From Zhengitettix transpicula (taxonomy: Eukaryota > Arthropoda > Insecta > Orthoptera > Tetrigidae): a DNA stretch of 64,000 bases. The notes below the pieces were generated by a model, which saw only the letters and a program-made list of their open reading frames with translations, made no database searches and had not been told where the DNA came from. The stretch covers positions 158,703,032 through 158,767,031 of the forward strand of contig CM073591.1 in the NCBI GenBank assembly GCA_037074705.1, given 5' to 3'. The stretch's first letter is position 1, and each line of letters opens with the position of its first letter. A program made the position numbers and the translations under genes. This document shows positions 36,382-49,612 of the stretch, in pieces.

Positions 36382-37418
36382 TGTAATGACCACCAATGTA
36401 TGTAATGAAATGATTTTATAAATTACTTAAAATTTGTTTTGTCAGCGTAATATTGTGGCCCAGGTATTGTAAGTAACAGTAAGCGTTGCGTAAGAAGATG
36501 GAGTGTTTCAGACGGTATTATTGTCGGTAATGTGTAATGTTGAAAGCTGTGAAGAAAAGCACAGTCTTCGATTCGAGCTGACCAGAGAAGGTTGATCAGA
36601 GTCTCCGATACGGGCAGATCTGAAAAAGTTTTTGTACGAGGCAGTCAGACAGTGAGCACTGCTTATTAGGATTGTTATAAATCATGCTAATGAGGATGCG
36701 AGTAAAAGTCGACCAGTAAAAGATTGTTGACGTTCGAGATTGAAGGAGACAAGTGTAAATTGGAAAAGTTGTACTGCCTGTTGTTTAACTGATTTCATTG
36801 GTACAAATTATCGTGAGTTGAATCTAACCGATATTTGGAAAATGTAATTCCAATTTCCTTGCTATCGAGATTATTACTGTTCGCCAAAATATTTGGATAT
36901 CAACAGAGGTTTGTCTGTGGTGTGTTAGACATTCAATCGCCTAGGTTGTGTAAAAAGTGTGTTACTATGACCTGTTTAATTAAAGTCATTAAATATTTTG
37001 TATCTAAATTCCAAAGATAAAATAATTCGTGAAGTGAATGATTAGTGTGATACGAGAGCAGCCGATGTCTAGTATTTAAAAAAAAATTATTGTAAACCTG
37101 GTATAATATTCATTACCGTCAGATTTCTTACATCAGTTTCATTGTGTAATATTCAAGTAAATTGATTTCAATATTTTGTTATATTTTTTTTTTTGAAATT
37201 TTGTTATAACATTGTTGCTTACTATTATTGTTAGAGGCCCGATAAGGTTTAATCTGAAGGTTTGAATAATCTCATTAAAGCCGTGGCATTTATTATAAAT
37301 TTTGTGTATAAAACTAAATTTAAATTGTAATAAATATTTCTGTATTTAAAATTTAATTGGTTAATGGTTAAATTAATAATAGTTAAATAAATTCAATTCT
37401 CCTAAATAGATTATCACA
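36382..37418 (+). mobile_element. LTR, family copy d, with adjacent primer-binding site
   Basis: 1037 bp beginning TGTAATGACC and ending ATCACA at 37418. It has TGTAAACC and GTCAGATTTC (37118) and a diverged GGCCCGATAAGG where CCCTGAG is expected. Five bases beyond the end, TGGCACTACATCGTGGGG (37424-37441) resembles a tRNA-Lys primer-binding site with several mismatches. The sequence after that is AT-rich with no gag-like frame, and there is no flanking AT tract on this side. This could be a 5' LTR whose internal region has decayed or was lost. Confidence 0.65.
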
Positions 37419-37441
37419 TTTATTGGCACTACATCGTGGGG

Positions 37442-40070
37442 TTTTAATTCTATTTTAAATTAATTATTTCGGACAAATGTCGTTTTATGTTAATTATCTC
37501 AACAGTTAATATCCTATTTGGAATATATAACAAAAAAATATCAGTTTGAATAAAATTGACACAATATTTCAAGTGTTTATCAGTTAAAATAGCATTCAAA
37601 AATCCATCACTGTTTTTGAAATCTTTGGTTAAAATTAATTGTTGTTTTGATTTTCTTAATGATTCTTAGATTAATGGTTTGCTAGTGATTTTTGTACCTT
37701 CTAATTTTGCAGTCCTATATCCTGACCATTCAACTTCCACAAAATTCGTTAAGTACTGAAGTGTGCGTATAATTACACGGACAGGAATGCATTTCATTGT
37801 GTATCATTCTTCATTTACAAATGAAAATCTTTGAGAATAATTCTCAGTGCACAAAACACTTGGATTTCACTAACTCGACGGTGGAAAATGATTGCAGAAG
37901 ATAAGATTTCGTGGAATATAGAAATTCTCCAGTCTTTTCATATCAAGAAACTTATCCATAGTTAGTTGAAGTAGTAAATTTAATAATCTGCTAGGAAGAC
38001 ATTACATAACACTATATCGAAAATTTCAAAATGTTAATTCCATGACGCTTTCGAGAATGTTTTATAAAAATTGCGCCCTTGAAATGTATCAACGTAAATA
38101 TAAATAAAGCTCGTAAAAGTAAACGTGTTATATATTTGTGAAATTCACTATGTACGTTTAATTCACTGGTAACAGATTAGCAGTAATTATAAGCTGAATT
38201 TTCAGAGGATTTATAGCAAAAGCAACAATCACTGTGTTTGAAAATGTGCGCGATTTATTACCAAAAAAAACATTTTTACTGTTTTCTCTTCGAACATAAT
38301 TTTTTTTCGAGTTTGATAACTAGGGTCTTGATACTGTAATGTTTAATACAATTAATTGTGGGATATACTGAAATAATAATAGGAATTATATTAATAAATA
38401 ATTTTTAATTAATTTTAAAGGTATTGTAATATTATATTAAAGAGGAATTAATATTTGCTAAAATAGTTTACTACTTATTAGAGCCCTCACGTACTGAATT
38501 TGCGTTTGCTAGAAGACGATGACAGTGAACGTCATCGAAACGTCGCAAATGCTATTGTTTAGTCAGTTAAAAGCCCGAGAAGACTTTATTCGATTTATTA
38601 ATTCTTTATACAAATTTAACTAATTTTTTTTAAAAGATGTGTGGGTTGTTCAGATTAGTAATAAACAGCGGTTTAAATGACAATTAAACGTGGTACGTAA
38701 GGTTCTATGTTGTTGCACATTCGCTGCCCTAGCCTGCTCGTCAATTATGAGACTGTGGCTAGCATGCTGACCATACTCTAAACTGCTCCCTACGATATAG
38801 GACTGTCCCACGGTTGATCACGACAATGTCCTCTCCAACGGCGGAAAGTTTGTGGGTTACTCCTATCGACGACTGGAACTCGTAAAAAATATATTTATTT
38901 GTCTATATCCCTCTAAGGATGGTTCATCTATCCTGCGATCTACATTCCACTCTTCTCCGTATATTTAGTGCTGATGTATCTCCAATTAGTCCTGCCGTTC
39001 AAATGTTATCGTTTTTTATTTTATCCTCTTAGCCAAAACGTTGTTCAAACCATTTCAATCGATTAAAACATGTTTTAATTGTTATTTTATCCGTGACAAA
39101 AACTTCAGGAGTAAAACAATTAGGCCCTTGTTGAGATATTTATTAATGCAGTATAATATTATAATTGTTATATATGTGCTGATATTAAAGATCTTTTATA
39201 GTAAATAATGTATGACGGTTTTCTGAGATCGGAATTTTAACATTGCTAATTACCTTGAGCTCTAAACTCCCCAACAGTTCGACTATAAGCAGGTAGTACC
39301 TTTCAGAAATGGGTTTTGATAAAAAATAATAAACAGTTTTGCTCTTAGCGAAGAAATAACGTCTATCTGAATTGATAAACCAATTTACTATTCTTATTCA
39401 GTTTCGTGTTTGCGAATATTAGTTGTAAGAACGATTGATGCGATAAAGCCAACTGTTTGCGAAGGAATGTGTGGAATTAATTAAATTCGGTGATGAGAGT
39501 CCTTGTCACGAGTCTCACTTGTCCCGTCGCACAACACTGCATATATTCTGCACTTAACAGACTACATAAATGCTTTAAATTCTGAAATTGGGTGCACGAA
39601 ATAATAACATTATTTTCTCTAAAACTGAAGAGGGAGCCCAAATCTCAATTTAGAACGTAGGACGGTTTTTGAATGGAACTTAAATCAGCTATTTAGCGCA
39701 TAATCTACTTCAAAGTATCTTAATGCAATAATATTTTAGCAAAAAATGTTGATGATTAAACAGTAGCGTTCAATTACTTCATAACTGCAAAAAAAATTGT
39801 ATACCTGTAATCAACTGTCATGTTTTTTGTTGTGTTAGTGCTGTTTCATTCGGAATACACATTTAAAGAGATTTGCTTGATCGAAGTAATACAAATGTCT
39901 GCTTTAGAATTTAATATATACTTGTTGAGCAAATTAGAAAAGTGAAAGCTTAGGCCAGTTCTGCCGTTAAAGTAGAGTATACGTATTATTAACGGTGAAA
40001 TAATAATAAAAATAATAAAATGATCTAATTGTAATCTACAGGGAGTTTTTTTACCAATTTAATGACCCAG
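37442..40070. other. Unassigned AT-rich sequence
   Basis: No gene recognised. Contains a stem-loop motif at 38498-38548 (separate feature) and a GC-richer patch at 38690-38890 without family resemblance. Confidence 0.45.
38498..38548 (+). other. Stem-loop motif shared with 56 kb and 61.6 kb
   Basis: CTAGAAGA is followed by the stem CGATGAC/GTCATCG with loop AGTGAA, then AAACGTCG. An outer pair ATTTGCG/CGCAAAT encloses it. The GAAGA-stem-GAAAC order recalls the core of hammerhead ribozymes reported from Penelope-like elements, but stem I and a cleavage triplet are not evident. Confidence 0.35.
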
Positions 40071-40079
40071 AAATCATTC

Positions 40080-40300
40080 ACTTTCCTCGAAAGGACACTA
40101 AGAACGAAGTCATATCGACAGCGAGGCCTCACTAAGGAGCATTTTGTCGGAACTACATTGTCTAATGTTATCTCTCCACATTTTTTCTAAGTGGACTCAA
40201 CTTATCACACTGGAAGAACATGTGTGGTGTGCGTCATCGACTTCGCCGCAGTACAAGCAATTTGGGCTGTCCGTCTTTCTGATCTAAGTGTAGGATACTA
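40080..40300 (-). pseudogene. LINE C-terminal fragment, R1-like
   Basis: On the minus strand the frame reads RKTDSPNCLYCGEVDDAHH, then after a one-base shift MFFQCDKLSPLRKNVER. The CxYCxxVDDAxHxxFxC zinc-knuckle-like motif is characteristic of the R1 and related clades just after the reverse transcriptase. A further stretch in shifting frames (TLDNVVPTK, KMLLSEASL) fits the usual NxVxxML motif. Nothing of the polymerase is left. Confidence 0.5.
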
Positions 40301-40309
40301 AACATCTTG

Positions 40310-42240
40310 GTGATGTTTATGATAACTTTTATTTTGTCTGTTATTTGTATTCATTAATTAACCTCGTATATATTGGTCTTTTCGATATTTAAACATGGGT
40401 GAAAGTGTTAAATTAAGACCATAACGTAAAAATTGATTTAGAAAAATTTTTAATAACACTGGCAGTAGTTATAACAAATAGATTATAAATTGCGATTAGT
40501 TACACTTTCTCACTGCACAGGTTTAGTGCAGCGAAAGTACTAAGTAATACATTTAAGTTTGGTTTATTTTACGAATCACCGTCAATATTATCATATTTAA
40601 ATGTTCCAAGCACTAACAATGTGGAAAATATTAATTAGATGAAAGGCGTAGGTCGCGCAATATTCGAACATTTTAGTGTTAGTTCGAGGAATTGTATATA
40701 AAATCCTTGAAAACGAAATAATAAATGATTATTGAATCTATATAATTGCTTTTTGATTGTAACCGCATTAATATTCTATGAACAAGCCTATTCTCATACA
40801 CATTCATTTCAACCATTATTTGATGGAAATTCATCACGCTTTCTTCGAAGTAGTATGTGTTAAATTGGTCCTGCGACGATTCCAGATGCTGATAGTATTA
40901 CTCAGGAAATGTGGTTACTATGCTAATGCTACAGGCATTAGAGCGTGGCCAGCCTAGTTAACCCCTCCCCTCAGGACACTCACTCAAGATCGACTTTCAG
41001 TTCCACGAGCTGAGCAATCGATAGCGATCTGCAGGCGCCGGGGCACAGCTCCGATCGTCTAAATCACGTATGTCTGGTGGTATGCCGTTTTCTCAGTGAT
41101 ACGTGAACGGAAACACTGACAATCCTCCTTGCATCTTTTAAAAATACAGTACTTAGAAGTTGAAGTCCTTCGATAAACGTTTCATAATGGGACAGACATT
41201 TGCCGCGGTAAAGGCTACTTCAAACGAGGTCGTCCTGATCAAATAATTCAGATAAATATTGGTAGTAGATGACACGTCTCGTTTTGTTTGCTGTTATCTA
41301 AACTGGCCACGGAAAACTTACCATGAAGCTGGGGAGAGTCGCCATGCTGGTATTCATTTCCAGACCCCTTCGAGGTTCTACATCCAACCGAATATCAAAG
41401 GCTAATAATAGTATTCCTGGATATAATTGTTACGGTGCAATATATAACATATAATCCACATATTAATAATCTCAAGCAATAATATGTACTAAATAACTGT
41501 AATCTGTAGTCGCTAATAAACAAGGAGTTGATAACTAAAAAAAATTGATTTTAAAAAAAAAATTCAAGACCGATTACGCAAGTTTACAGTCTCTCGGTAT
41601 ACTCTTTAGCTAAAAGGCCTTATGTATATGTCGTTTCTATTTGAGAAAATATCGGTTCCTTATGCTGCATGTAGCATAACTAACAGCAGATTTAAATGAA
41701 TTTTTCAAGGATTGGAGGGAGGAATTGCATTTGTGAGCAGTATATCTCAGCTTGCGTTCGAAACTCACTCAATCACATCACAGGAAATTGCTGGTGCCCG
41801 TGACAATCTAATCATAGATTTATGGCTCATGGGCAGAAAGCCATGTAATAAGCTTTGATGTTTTATAAATTTTATTAGTATATTCACATAAAAACATTCT
41901 CCTGATATTTTATTCTTCCCAAACTTATATTACACAGCAAAATGAGTTAATTCCATCTCGCTCCAAATTTGAATTTAGTAAGAATATATAAATAATAAGA
42001 TATATCCAACATTGAGAAAAACAAAACAGAGTTATCCATGACAGAACAGTGACGAGCTGTAATAAAATCCGCAAAATTAATCCTGTGACTTGTAGACAGT
42101 GAAAGATTTAAAAAGAAGATGCATCGGTTGGATTTGTGTCCAAGGAATACCAACTATTTCGCTCCCTTCCTTCCTTTCAATAACATAGAAACTGTTGCCA
42201 ATCAGCTTAGCGACCACAAAAAACACGAAATAAACTATTT
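40310..42240. other. Unassigned sequence
   Basis: No gene recognised. GC is higher at about 40920-41100, without a supported frame. Minus-strand frame 41947-42153 is unsupported. Confidence 0.45.
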
Positions 42241-42259
42241 TCTCAAATATTTTTTTTTA

Positions 42260-42790
42260 AATTTTATAGTTAACCCCTTCTCACTCCTCCTCCCCCAATA
42301 TTATAAGTGCTTAACACGTCACCTAACCGGGATCAGAAATGTAATTGTTAATCTCAACGACAGGGAAAAAGACTAATACAGATTATTTGGATGAATTTTC
42401 CCTTTTAATCCTTTCATCCAACCTCTATGGCGAGGGTAGTAAACTTCAACTTAAACGGCTTGGCCATAAATGGAACGCAGCGACTCCCCCTAAAACAGTG
42501 GATCCGACATCAATCTCGGTTTTTTTTAACACTATTGTTTTACTCTTTTCACTCAAACCCCTATGGATAGTCCTCTTCCATACCGTAAGGTTTTAAATTA
42601 TACTTACAACATGTAGAGTATTATAATTGATCTGAGCTAATTCGGTCGTTTCTTATTACTTTTTAAATTACTCCTCTTTCGTTGCTACCCATAAGGGTAG
42701 CAGAAGTGTCTTAATACCACAGTATATTTTTATGGATTGTAAGTCATATATGTATTAAGTTTGCTTGAAATTTCTCCGTGTAGTTAAGAT
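42260..42790 (-). mobile_element. Decayed Helitron-like fragment
   Basis: The left part has AACCCCTTCTCACTCC and similar tracts. The right part (about 42690-42780) aligns with 4040-4140 in order: a TCTTAAT word, a TTTTATGGATTGTAAGT-type word, AAGTTTGCTTGAAATT and a final AAGATTATAT. Same strand relation as the 4028-4592 copy. Ends not found. Confidence 0.35.
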
Positions 42791-42799
42791 TATATGTTG

Positions 42800-44180
42800 A
42801 ACAAATATTCTTTTTATATATCCTTTTTATTTTAATAGAAGATAGATACGCACTATGAAAGTCACAAATTTCAGTTCATTTACTTTTGAAATAGATTTCC
42901 CTTGTAGATTTTTTAAAACTCTCCTTTTAAGTAAAATGTTCCTCAATAATTAATTTTTGATGTTTTCATTAATATACCTTTAGGGTTGACCATTGTAATT
43001 AAAAATCTTCAGTTTCCTTAGTAGTCATTGTTTGGAATATTATATAGGTTCATCTTGGAAATTTGGATTACTATCAGAATACAAACATGAAATTCTAAAG
43101 GTCAAAATTTAGTGGTAGCAACTAAACTGTAAGCGATATTACAATATGAAAAATGTCTGAAATAGTGAAAAATATATTTCCATGCAGAAGTAAATAAATG
43201 GTTAGTGCGTCCCTTAAATAAATATTTTATAAATTTAGAAAAGAAAAACATATCTTAGTAGGAATATTTAAATATTTTAACCAGAGATAATGACTCAGAT
43301 TACCTGTTTACTGTCTAACTGTAGATGATTAAATCCTCTTTAGCCTTTTTCTATATCAAGGGATTTAGATGTTTAGTACACTAATATTTAAGTCATTAAT
43401 CGAAGGGCCCAAGTAATTAAATTCACAGAATCAAATTACAGAATCAAGTTTCTTCATGAATCGGATTATTTAATGAAACTAACCCCATGTTTGGAAATTT
43501 TTGGTAGTTAATTTAGTTTTTGTGGTTGCTTCACATATATCACATTCAATGCCATTAACCTTATAATTACCTCTAATGAAATAATATCGTATTAAGTCAC
43601 CATTTAGCACTGTATAACCTTAGTAGTATAGAAGTATTTCTAAGTTTTATTTATTAATTTCTTTTCTATAAGTTTAATTGCAAATTAAATTCCTAAGCAT
43701 TCGATTACGACGGTATTACACAGATATATTCACGTTTACGTATCATTTCTTTCATATAAAAATTACTTCTTCTACCGATTCAATTTTTCATTGAGAAAGA
43801 AAATATGAAAAGTATTAGAAATCTGGATAGGACATTATTCCAATTCTTTTATTATACTGACGTTTCTGCCCTTATTCATTTCATTATCAAACATGACTCT
43901 TTAATACAAACCTCATATTCGTCAAGAATTTTTTTATTTACTTTAGATGTATGGCAATATATAACATTACACCATTTAAATTATATTCAGTTTTCTCTGG
44001 AATATTTTTTTCGAGTAGTGTAAATGCAGTTACGTTTTTGATTTGAGCAGTCTGTTTCCATACCTTATTATAACTGCTCCAAAGATTTTGGGCTAAAATG
44101 ACTTGTTTACGTTTATTATATCATCAGTTTTATCCCTTTACGTCCTACGTGACAGTCTTCAGGCGGTCGTGCTCGTTTCG
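42800..44180. other. AT-rich sequence, nothing recognised
   Basis: A plus frame at 43805-44023 (72 codons) has no support. Confidence 0.5.
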
Positions 44181-44184
44181 GACT

Positions 44185-44300
44185 ATCCCCTTTAATAGTT
44201 TAGGAAGGAATAGAAAGGGTGTGTTGCGGAAAGGAGAACAAGGTTTAACTAAGGCCCTTGAGCTATAGTTTAAAAGTTCTTACCCATCATTCGCATAAAT
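44185..44300 (-). mobile_element. SINE-like fragment, highly decayed
   Basis: The plus strand shows CCCCTTTAATAG, GGAAAGGAGAACAAGG and ATCATTCGCATAAA in the same order as copy A, with about a quarter of positions changed. No tail. Confidence 0.55.
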
Positions 44301-44410
44301 GTGATGTAATGAAAACCCTTTCAGATTTTTTCAGAGATTTTTATACTGATGTAATTTTGTTTTCATTAGAAATTACTTATGAAAAAAGTGATTCTTGGCA
44401 TTAATTAACA

Positions 44411-44757
44411 TTTTTTTAGAGGAAGAGGATACATGAGGATAATCCATGTGGTGGCAACTCTCCTTTAATAGCATAGGAACGGATTAAAAAGGGGGGTGCG
44501 GAAGGGTAGAGAAAGATAGTCAAGGGTTAACTATGGTTTCCGGAATGTAGTTTACGGATACTAGCCGACATTCGCCTAAACGTTGAGCAGGAAAAACCCT
44601 AGAAAACCTGCATCAGGTAGGTCCGGCTATTGGTACTTGTCCCATGTCCTTACGATAGCGGGAGAACGGTTTGTTGTCGGAACGCGTCATTACATTCTCC
44701 TAGCATCGGCGTGTTTTGGAGGCAGCTGGCCGACTATACCAAGAGTAATAGCAGACG
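44411..44757 (-). mobile_element. SINE-like copy, 5'-truncated
   Basis: Poly-T at 44411-44417 (A-tail on the minus strand) followed by ACATGAGGATAATCC and CTTTAATAGCATAGGAA tracts, extending to GGCCGACTATACCAAGAG. It lacks the 5' 200 bp of the full-length copies. No clear target duplication. Confidence 0.7.
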
Positions 44758-44825
44758 GTTGCGTTTTAGCACACAATTGTTTGTTGGTTGTAAATAAAGT
44801 AGCCACCATAGTGATGTTAAATACA

Positions 44826-44994
44826 TTTCTTTTGCTGTTAAATTTTTCCTTTATACATTTTTTAGTAATATTATAATTGCTTTTATTAATTTTAAGAAAT
44901 ATGGAAAGAAGATTTAGTTTGCTGTCACATAATCCTTTTATAAATTTTGTAGTAATATTATAATCGCTTTTATTAATTTTAAGAAATATGGACA
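44826..44994. repeat. Imperfect tandem duplication, 87-bp spacing
   Basis: AGTAATATTATAAT then CGCTTTTATTAATTTTAAG recurs at 44864 and 44951, embedded in units of about 83-87 bp. A 155-codon open frame on the minus strand (44690-45157) runs through both units and is a by-product. Confidence 0.85.
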
Positions 44995-45840
44995 GAACAC
45001 AAATGTGTTTATCAATCAACAATATTTTCTCGGACACCTGTGACAGATTTATCAAATTCAGCGAAAATGTTGCCAATAGTTTATTTTCCCATCTATTGTC
45101 GGTGCTTTTAATTTTTAGAAGCTTGCATTCAGTAAATCTCAAGTTCTCTGTGCACATTAAGTGACACCATTTGTTTCCCGTCTCTTCGTATGCAGCCTCC
45201 GTACTTTGTTACTGTTTTTGTGGCTTTGAGCAATCGTGTTCTTGAAAAATTGACTTTTTTTCTGGATCAACGGTAACTCAGGAGGGTGCATAAACGACTT
45301 TGCGCAGCTATTAAGCCGCAGAACGACGCCTCGCTAAATGCCGGGACGCTGTTTTTACTGCTGGAGCGGATAGATATTCTGCGGCGGTATACGGCTCCGG
45401 GATCCGACGAGAACTCACGAAATCAATCTAAGCCTCTGCAATTGTTGGCTCCACCTCATCCCCTTCCAGCGAGTAAATTCCGCTACAATGTCAATTTTAT
45501 TTCAATCTGCACTGCAAATATTGCCAGTTTACTCTCGTAACAGCGTCCCGGAGGATCCTACGCTATGTTTTGAGATCAGTCTGTTTGATGGAATCCTTCG
45601 CCAAGCTCTTCAAGTGTGCACTAAAAAGAGTAGACAGCGCTATTCAAAAGCCAGCATATAATTGTTATACCTCTCACATCTTTAAAATTTCACCGAATAG
45701 GAATCATTCTTGACTTATAAAAATATCAAATAAATATTTTATATTATCAATGAAGTTCTTTAACTTCTCACAACTGTTATTGTAAAAACAGAATGAAGTT
45801 GGAAATAAAGTCAACCTACGACCAACCACATACACTCAAC
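44995..45840. other. Unassigned sequence, partly GC-rich
   Basis: At 45180-45560 GC is clearly higher than around it and there is an 84-codon plus frame (45286-45540) without recognisable domains. It might be an exon or a promoter-type region, but nothing confirms that. Confidence 0.35.
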
Positions 45841-45842
45841 AC

Positions 45843-45845
45843 ACA

Positions 45846-45907
<62 letters not shown>
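45843..45907. repeat. (AT)n, left flank of LTR copy e
   Basis: About 60 bp of AT repeats with one interruption (ACAT), meeting the LTR start. Confidence 0.95.
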
Positions 45908-45910
<3 letters not shown>

Positions 45911-46480
45911 AATGAACACGGGTTTAATTATTGTGCTTTAATGCAAATTTTATTACTACTACTATTAAAAATTGTAATATAGTGTTATATGGATGGTTAT
46001 AGTAGCCGTTTTGGTCGTTTTCTCACGAATAATGTATTTTAATATGATAAGCATTAAAAATGTGATAGAAATAAAATTCTAAATTATTGAAGTATCGTGG
46101 ATTCCTTGGTTGAAGGAAGATTTTCTCTCTAAAGTATCACGTTAAAAAAGAGAATATTATGGAAATCGTGTGACAAACTTGAACTTTGTTTTAGAAGATG
46201 GAACTTTATAATAATAATTTAATCATTGCATAACACGGTTCTGATTTTATATAAATGGCGGCAACACCCTTTTTTTCACTGTAGAAAGAGGATATCTCTT
46301 ATTAGTATTTAAAAATCCGGTAAAACTGTATGTAAAAAACGTATATTCATATATTCATATATATATATAGCAATTAAATCAAATTATTTCATTTATTTGG
46401 CACCAAACCCCTGTTTTTCAAAATTCAATACAATTAAAAAATTGACGCCTATTAGTGGGATTGAAATTAATAATCACAAT

Positions 46481-46482
<2 letters not shown>
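45908..46482 (+). mobile_element. Short LTR, family copy e
   Basis: 575 bp beginning TGTAATGAACACGGG and ending AATCACAATCA, with long AT tracts on both sides. It is about half the length of other copies and I cannot find the GTCAGATTTCG block, so the middle may be deleted. Two primer-binding-site-like modules lie near the 3' edge: TTTGGCACCAAACCCCTG (46396) and TTGACGCCTATTAGTGGGA (46442). Confidence 0.6.

Positions 46483-46533
<51 letters not shown>
46483..46533. repeat. (AT)n, right flank of LTR copy e
   Basis: About 50 bp of pure AT repeats. Confidence 0.95.
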
Positions 46534-46534
<1 letters not shown>

Positions 46535-46860
46535 CTTCATTGATCCCAGAAAATATTTAACAATTATAATAAGCTGCCGTTTTATATAAATGTTATAAAC
46601 ACCAAAGTGTTTTTTAAATATTATGTTTTAAATTATATAATAAATTTTTCTCGATAATAGGCTAATATTTGTAACATTAGAAAATATTCATTTGATATTT
46701 ACATAATTCAAGATAATTATAATAATGATACACATTATAAAGAAAGTTATCGTCGTCGAAGATTTTTATACCATCTTCCTGTACAGATGACTAGCAACGC
46801 AGACCTCCAATTTCTGGTAAGCCACCACATGTTTCTCTATCTTTACCTGAATAATTCTTT

Positions 46861-46869
46861 ATATATATA

Positions 46870-46907
<38 letters not shown>

Positions 46908-46920
46908 CTGTGTGTGTGTC
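46861..46920. repeat. (AT)n passing into (TG)n
   Basis: Interrupted AT repeats at 46861-46906 followed by TGTGTGTGTCTGT. It is not attached to a recognised LTR end. Confidence 0.85.
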
Positions 46921-47136
46921 TGTCAATATGCGCGTGTGGTTAATCCTAGCGTCAAATTACAAATATATTGAAATATTTAATATAATCGGATAATTATATT
47001 TCAAAAATAAATTAAACAGCCAAAATATCAGAAATAATATGTGTTAATTAATTAAAACAAAAAAATTAGAATACGAAGTCGTTTGTAATTATAAATATTC
47101 CCTAATTTATGTAAAAGTTATTAAATATATATATAT

Positions 47137-48049
47137 TGTGGTAATTAAAAGGAAATAATTAATTAATAAACAGAAATTTGGATTCGCAATGTCAGCGACA
47201 TGAAATACACAGGTTGTACAAAAGAATGTAGCAAGAATGCCATGTTTGTGTTTATTGTAGGTTGTTGGAATTGCTAGAAGCGATGTTTGCTTCAGTCGTC
47301 GTGGAAGTATAGCTGTGATCAAACGAAAAGTAAAATATCCAGAAAGGATCTGGATACATATAGTCTGCTAAAACAATTAGAACGGTTTTTTTACAAGTTG
47401 CAGTATGCGAGATAAATACTTAAATATTCAAAGCTAGACATTATGAGTGCAGAGTCTAAATTATTCTATTCGTGATTTAGACCATTGTCTTCGATTTTGG
47501 GAGCCAGGCAACTGCATCCTGCAGTATAACTTCGGAACTAGCGTATTTTGTAAACGAACATTGAACCATTTTGCAAACCAAAAGTGTTTATTAGAATCAG
47601 TGTTAAAAATAGCCTGTATATTAAGTGTGTGTGTGTAGGAACGAGACAATTTCCTTGAGTACCAGAGAAAGTAAATTAAAATTTCACAGAATTATTATTT
47701 GTAAAGGTATTATCGTCAGATTTCGAATTTCGTTCAGTATTTCAAGTTCATATTTTATATTTTAGCATTGTTATAAATCTACTGATGATAGTTTCATCAA
47801 TTTTCGGTTTTAACAAGTAATTTCTTTATTAAAGGCACAGTAAACGACCCTGAGGAAGAGTAAAACATTTTATTGTCAAATATTAATTAATAATGTAAAT
47901 TGAAGTTAATTTCTCAATAACTATTGTAAATGCATTTGATAACTTATGTAAATTTAATTGTTTGTGCGTTAATAAATAACTTTGTTTGTCTATTTTAAAA
48001 TCTTGATTAATATTAAATCATTCTATCATTTTAATTTTAAATCATTACA
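47137..48049 (+). mobile_element. LTR, family copy f
   Basis: 913 bp beginning TGTGGTAATTAAAAGG, preceded by 13 bp of AT repeats, and ending ATCATTACA. Landmarks are TGTAAAGG, GTCAGATTTCG (47715-47725) and CCCTGAG (47848-47854). The GTAAGT seen in others is here GAAAGTAA. Right after the end, GTGCTCGAACGTGAGGC (to 48070) is a primer-binding-site-like module. About 35 bp further on, AGTAGA and a short AT tract may be the decayed outer edge (about 48104). Confidence 0.7.
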
Positions 48050-48109
48050 AATTGTGCTCGAACGTGAGGCTTATTTTCCTTTGATTTTATGTTATTAGTA
48101 GAATATATA

Positions 48110-48258
48110 TTCGTATTCTAATGATATTTTGTTAAATAAACGTAACCATGACCTTAACGGCTTGTAGCTTCCCTCTATGTTCTTGACCTGAGTTTATATT
48201 TTAATTAATTAAATTTTTCTTGACATATTGACTATTCTGTTTATTTAGAACTGCATTA

Positions 48259-48315
<57 letters not shown>

Positions 48316-48720
48316 TTCTCATCGAAAAGTAAAAGCAGACTTGTAATTGCCCACCAACGTGAATCATCCAGACTTTTAAAAGTAATGGTAATCAATGGCT
48401 TTGCCGTCCCGGCGAAAACAACTTATAGTGGGGCACTTCCCGGAAATCTCGTGAAAACAGCTTTATCGTTCAAACCACATGGGTAAAGGTGATGACGTTT
48501 TTTTCAAGGTGGAGGAATGTCGTATATATAGGGTGAAAGAAAAATCTCTAGTGCTACTTCTTCTACCTCGGTATTTAGGATTGTTAACTTTTTAATTGTA
48601 GATAAAGGGACAGACGTTTATTTCCTACTCCTGTTTCAGAGAAGTAATGACAGCAACCAGTAAGAGACTTCGTTACTGTACGAGCATTGAAGAAGTAAAT
48701 GCCGCTTGGTTTTTTTAAAA
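48110..48720. other. Unassigned sequence with microsatellite
   Basis: Nothing recognised apart from the (CT)n run. Confidence 0.5.
48263..48311. repeat. (CT)n microsatellite
   Basis: About 24 pure CT units. Confidence 0.97.
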
Positions 48721-49612
48721 ATTCCAATTTAACGTCGCATTAACCTTTTGGTCATTAGCGACTTACATCTGTTAAGTTCTACATTTGTATAACATTTAAA
48801 TTACTTTAAACAAATCAGTTTTCATCGTAAAGTCTATGAGGTTGTTTATTGCTGCTGATGAGTTGCAAATCTCCATCATTGAATGTGCGGCTATGGTTGA
48901 TCTTCTTATCTCGCTATATTTTTGGGCAGTCAAAGAGGACATGAGGAATTGTTGTGGGCTCCTTGCATGAGCTGCATACCGGCTGCGAAAATCTGGAAAT
49001 CAAGAATGAATGAGTGAAACTGGACTGCAATGTTCTTATTCTGGCTACAACAACCTGTTTCCTTCGAGATAGTTCTTTCGGGTGCGATATTTCTCTGATG
49101 CTGTTGACATTACTGAGGCTTCACAGGTCTACTCCACTTTTCCTCCAGTTCCTTGTAGAGCCCTACTCTGCAGTCTCTGCTGGTGCAGATTGGCAGATTG
49201 CTGGATCTTCCTTGATGATCAGCTTCCATCTTCGCTAGGAGATCTGCCCTGTCGTGTCCTACTATGTCCTTATGCGCCGGTAGCCAGGCTATAGTGATCC
49301 GGTTTCCTCTTTTTTGTATTTTCAATATATTCTCTCTAATTCGATTTATGCAACCATTTCTGTGCACTGTACTAGTTATTCTGTGTATTGCTTCATTGGA
49401 ATATTTTAATATGATATTGTTGGCCTCCGGTGTTTCCAGACACAGTTCCGTGGCCATGAAGATGGCGTATAATTCTACTGAAATTATCGACGCATTATTG
49501 TTTATAGCGATAGATTTTTCTTTGCCTGTCGTAACTATTGCACACCCGACTCCATTCTCCGGAAGGCACCAGTTACCGGAAAATATTCCACCAGAATTCT
49601 GAGATTATGTAA
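48720..49612 (-). pseudogene. LINE ORF2 remnant with RNase H domain
   Basis: On the minus strand from about 49612, the frame reads GIFSGNW, ENGVGCAIVTTGKEKS, then ASIISVELYAIFMATELC (catalytic Glu in VELYAI) and a 115-codon open part at 49110-49457. That part includes RITIAWLPAHKDIVGHDRAD, the last RNase H motif with its Asp. Further on, in another frame, CSSCKEPTTIPHVLFDCPKI (about 48901-48960) is the Cys/His tail motif. The first Asp box (TDGS) is missing and the third acidic motif is weak. Several frameshifts follow. It is an RNase H-bearing LINE, perhaps the same broad type as that at 2.7 kb but not close in sequence. Confidence 0.75.

Noticed and set aside
44690..45157. 155-codon minus-strand open frame with an internal repeat
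   Set aside because: It runs through a tandem duplication and a SINE-like copy. The repeated protein segment is a by-product of duplicated AT-rich DNA.
48201..48395. Minus-strand frame with an Arg-Glu repeat
   Set aside because: Translation of the (CT)n microsatellite.
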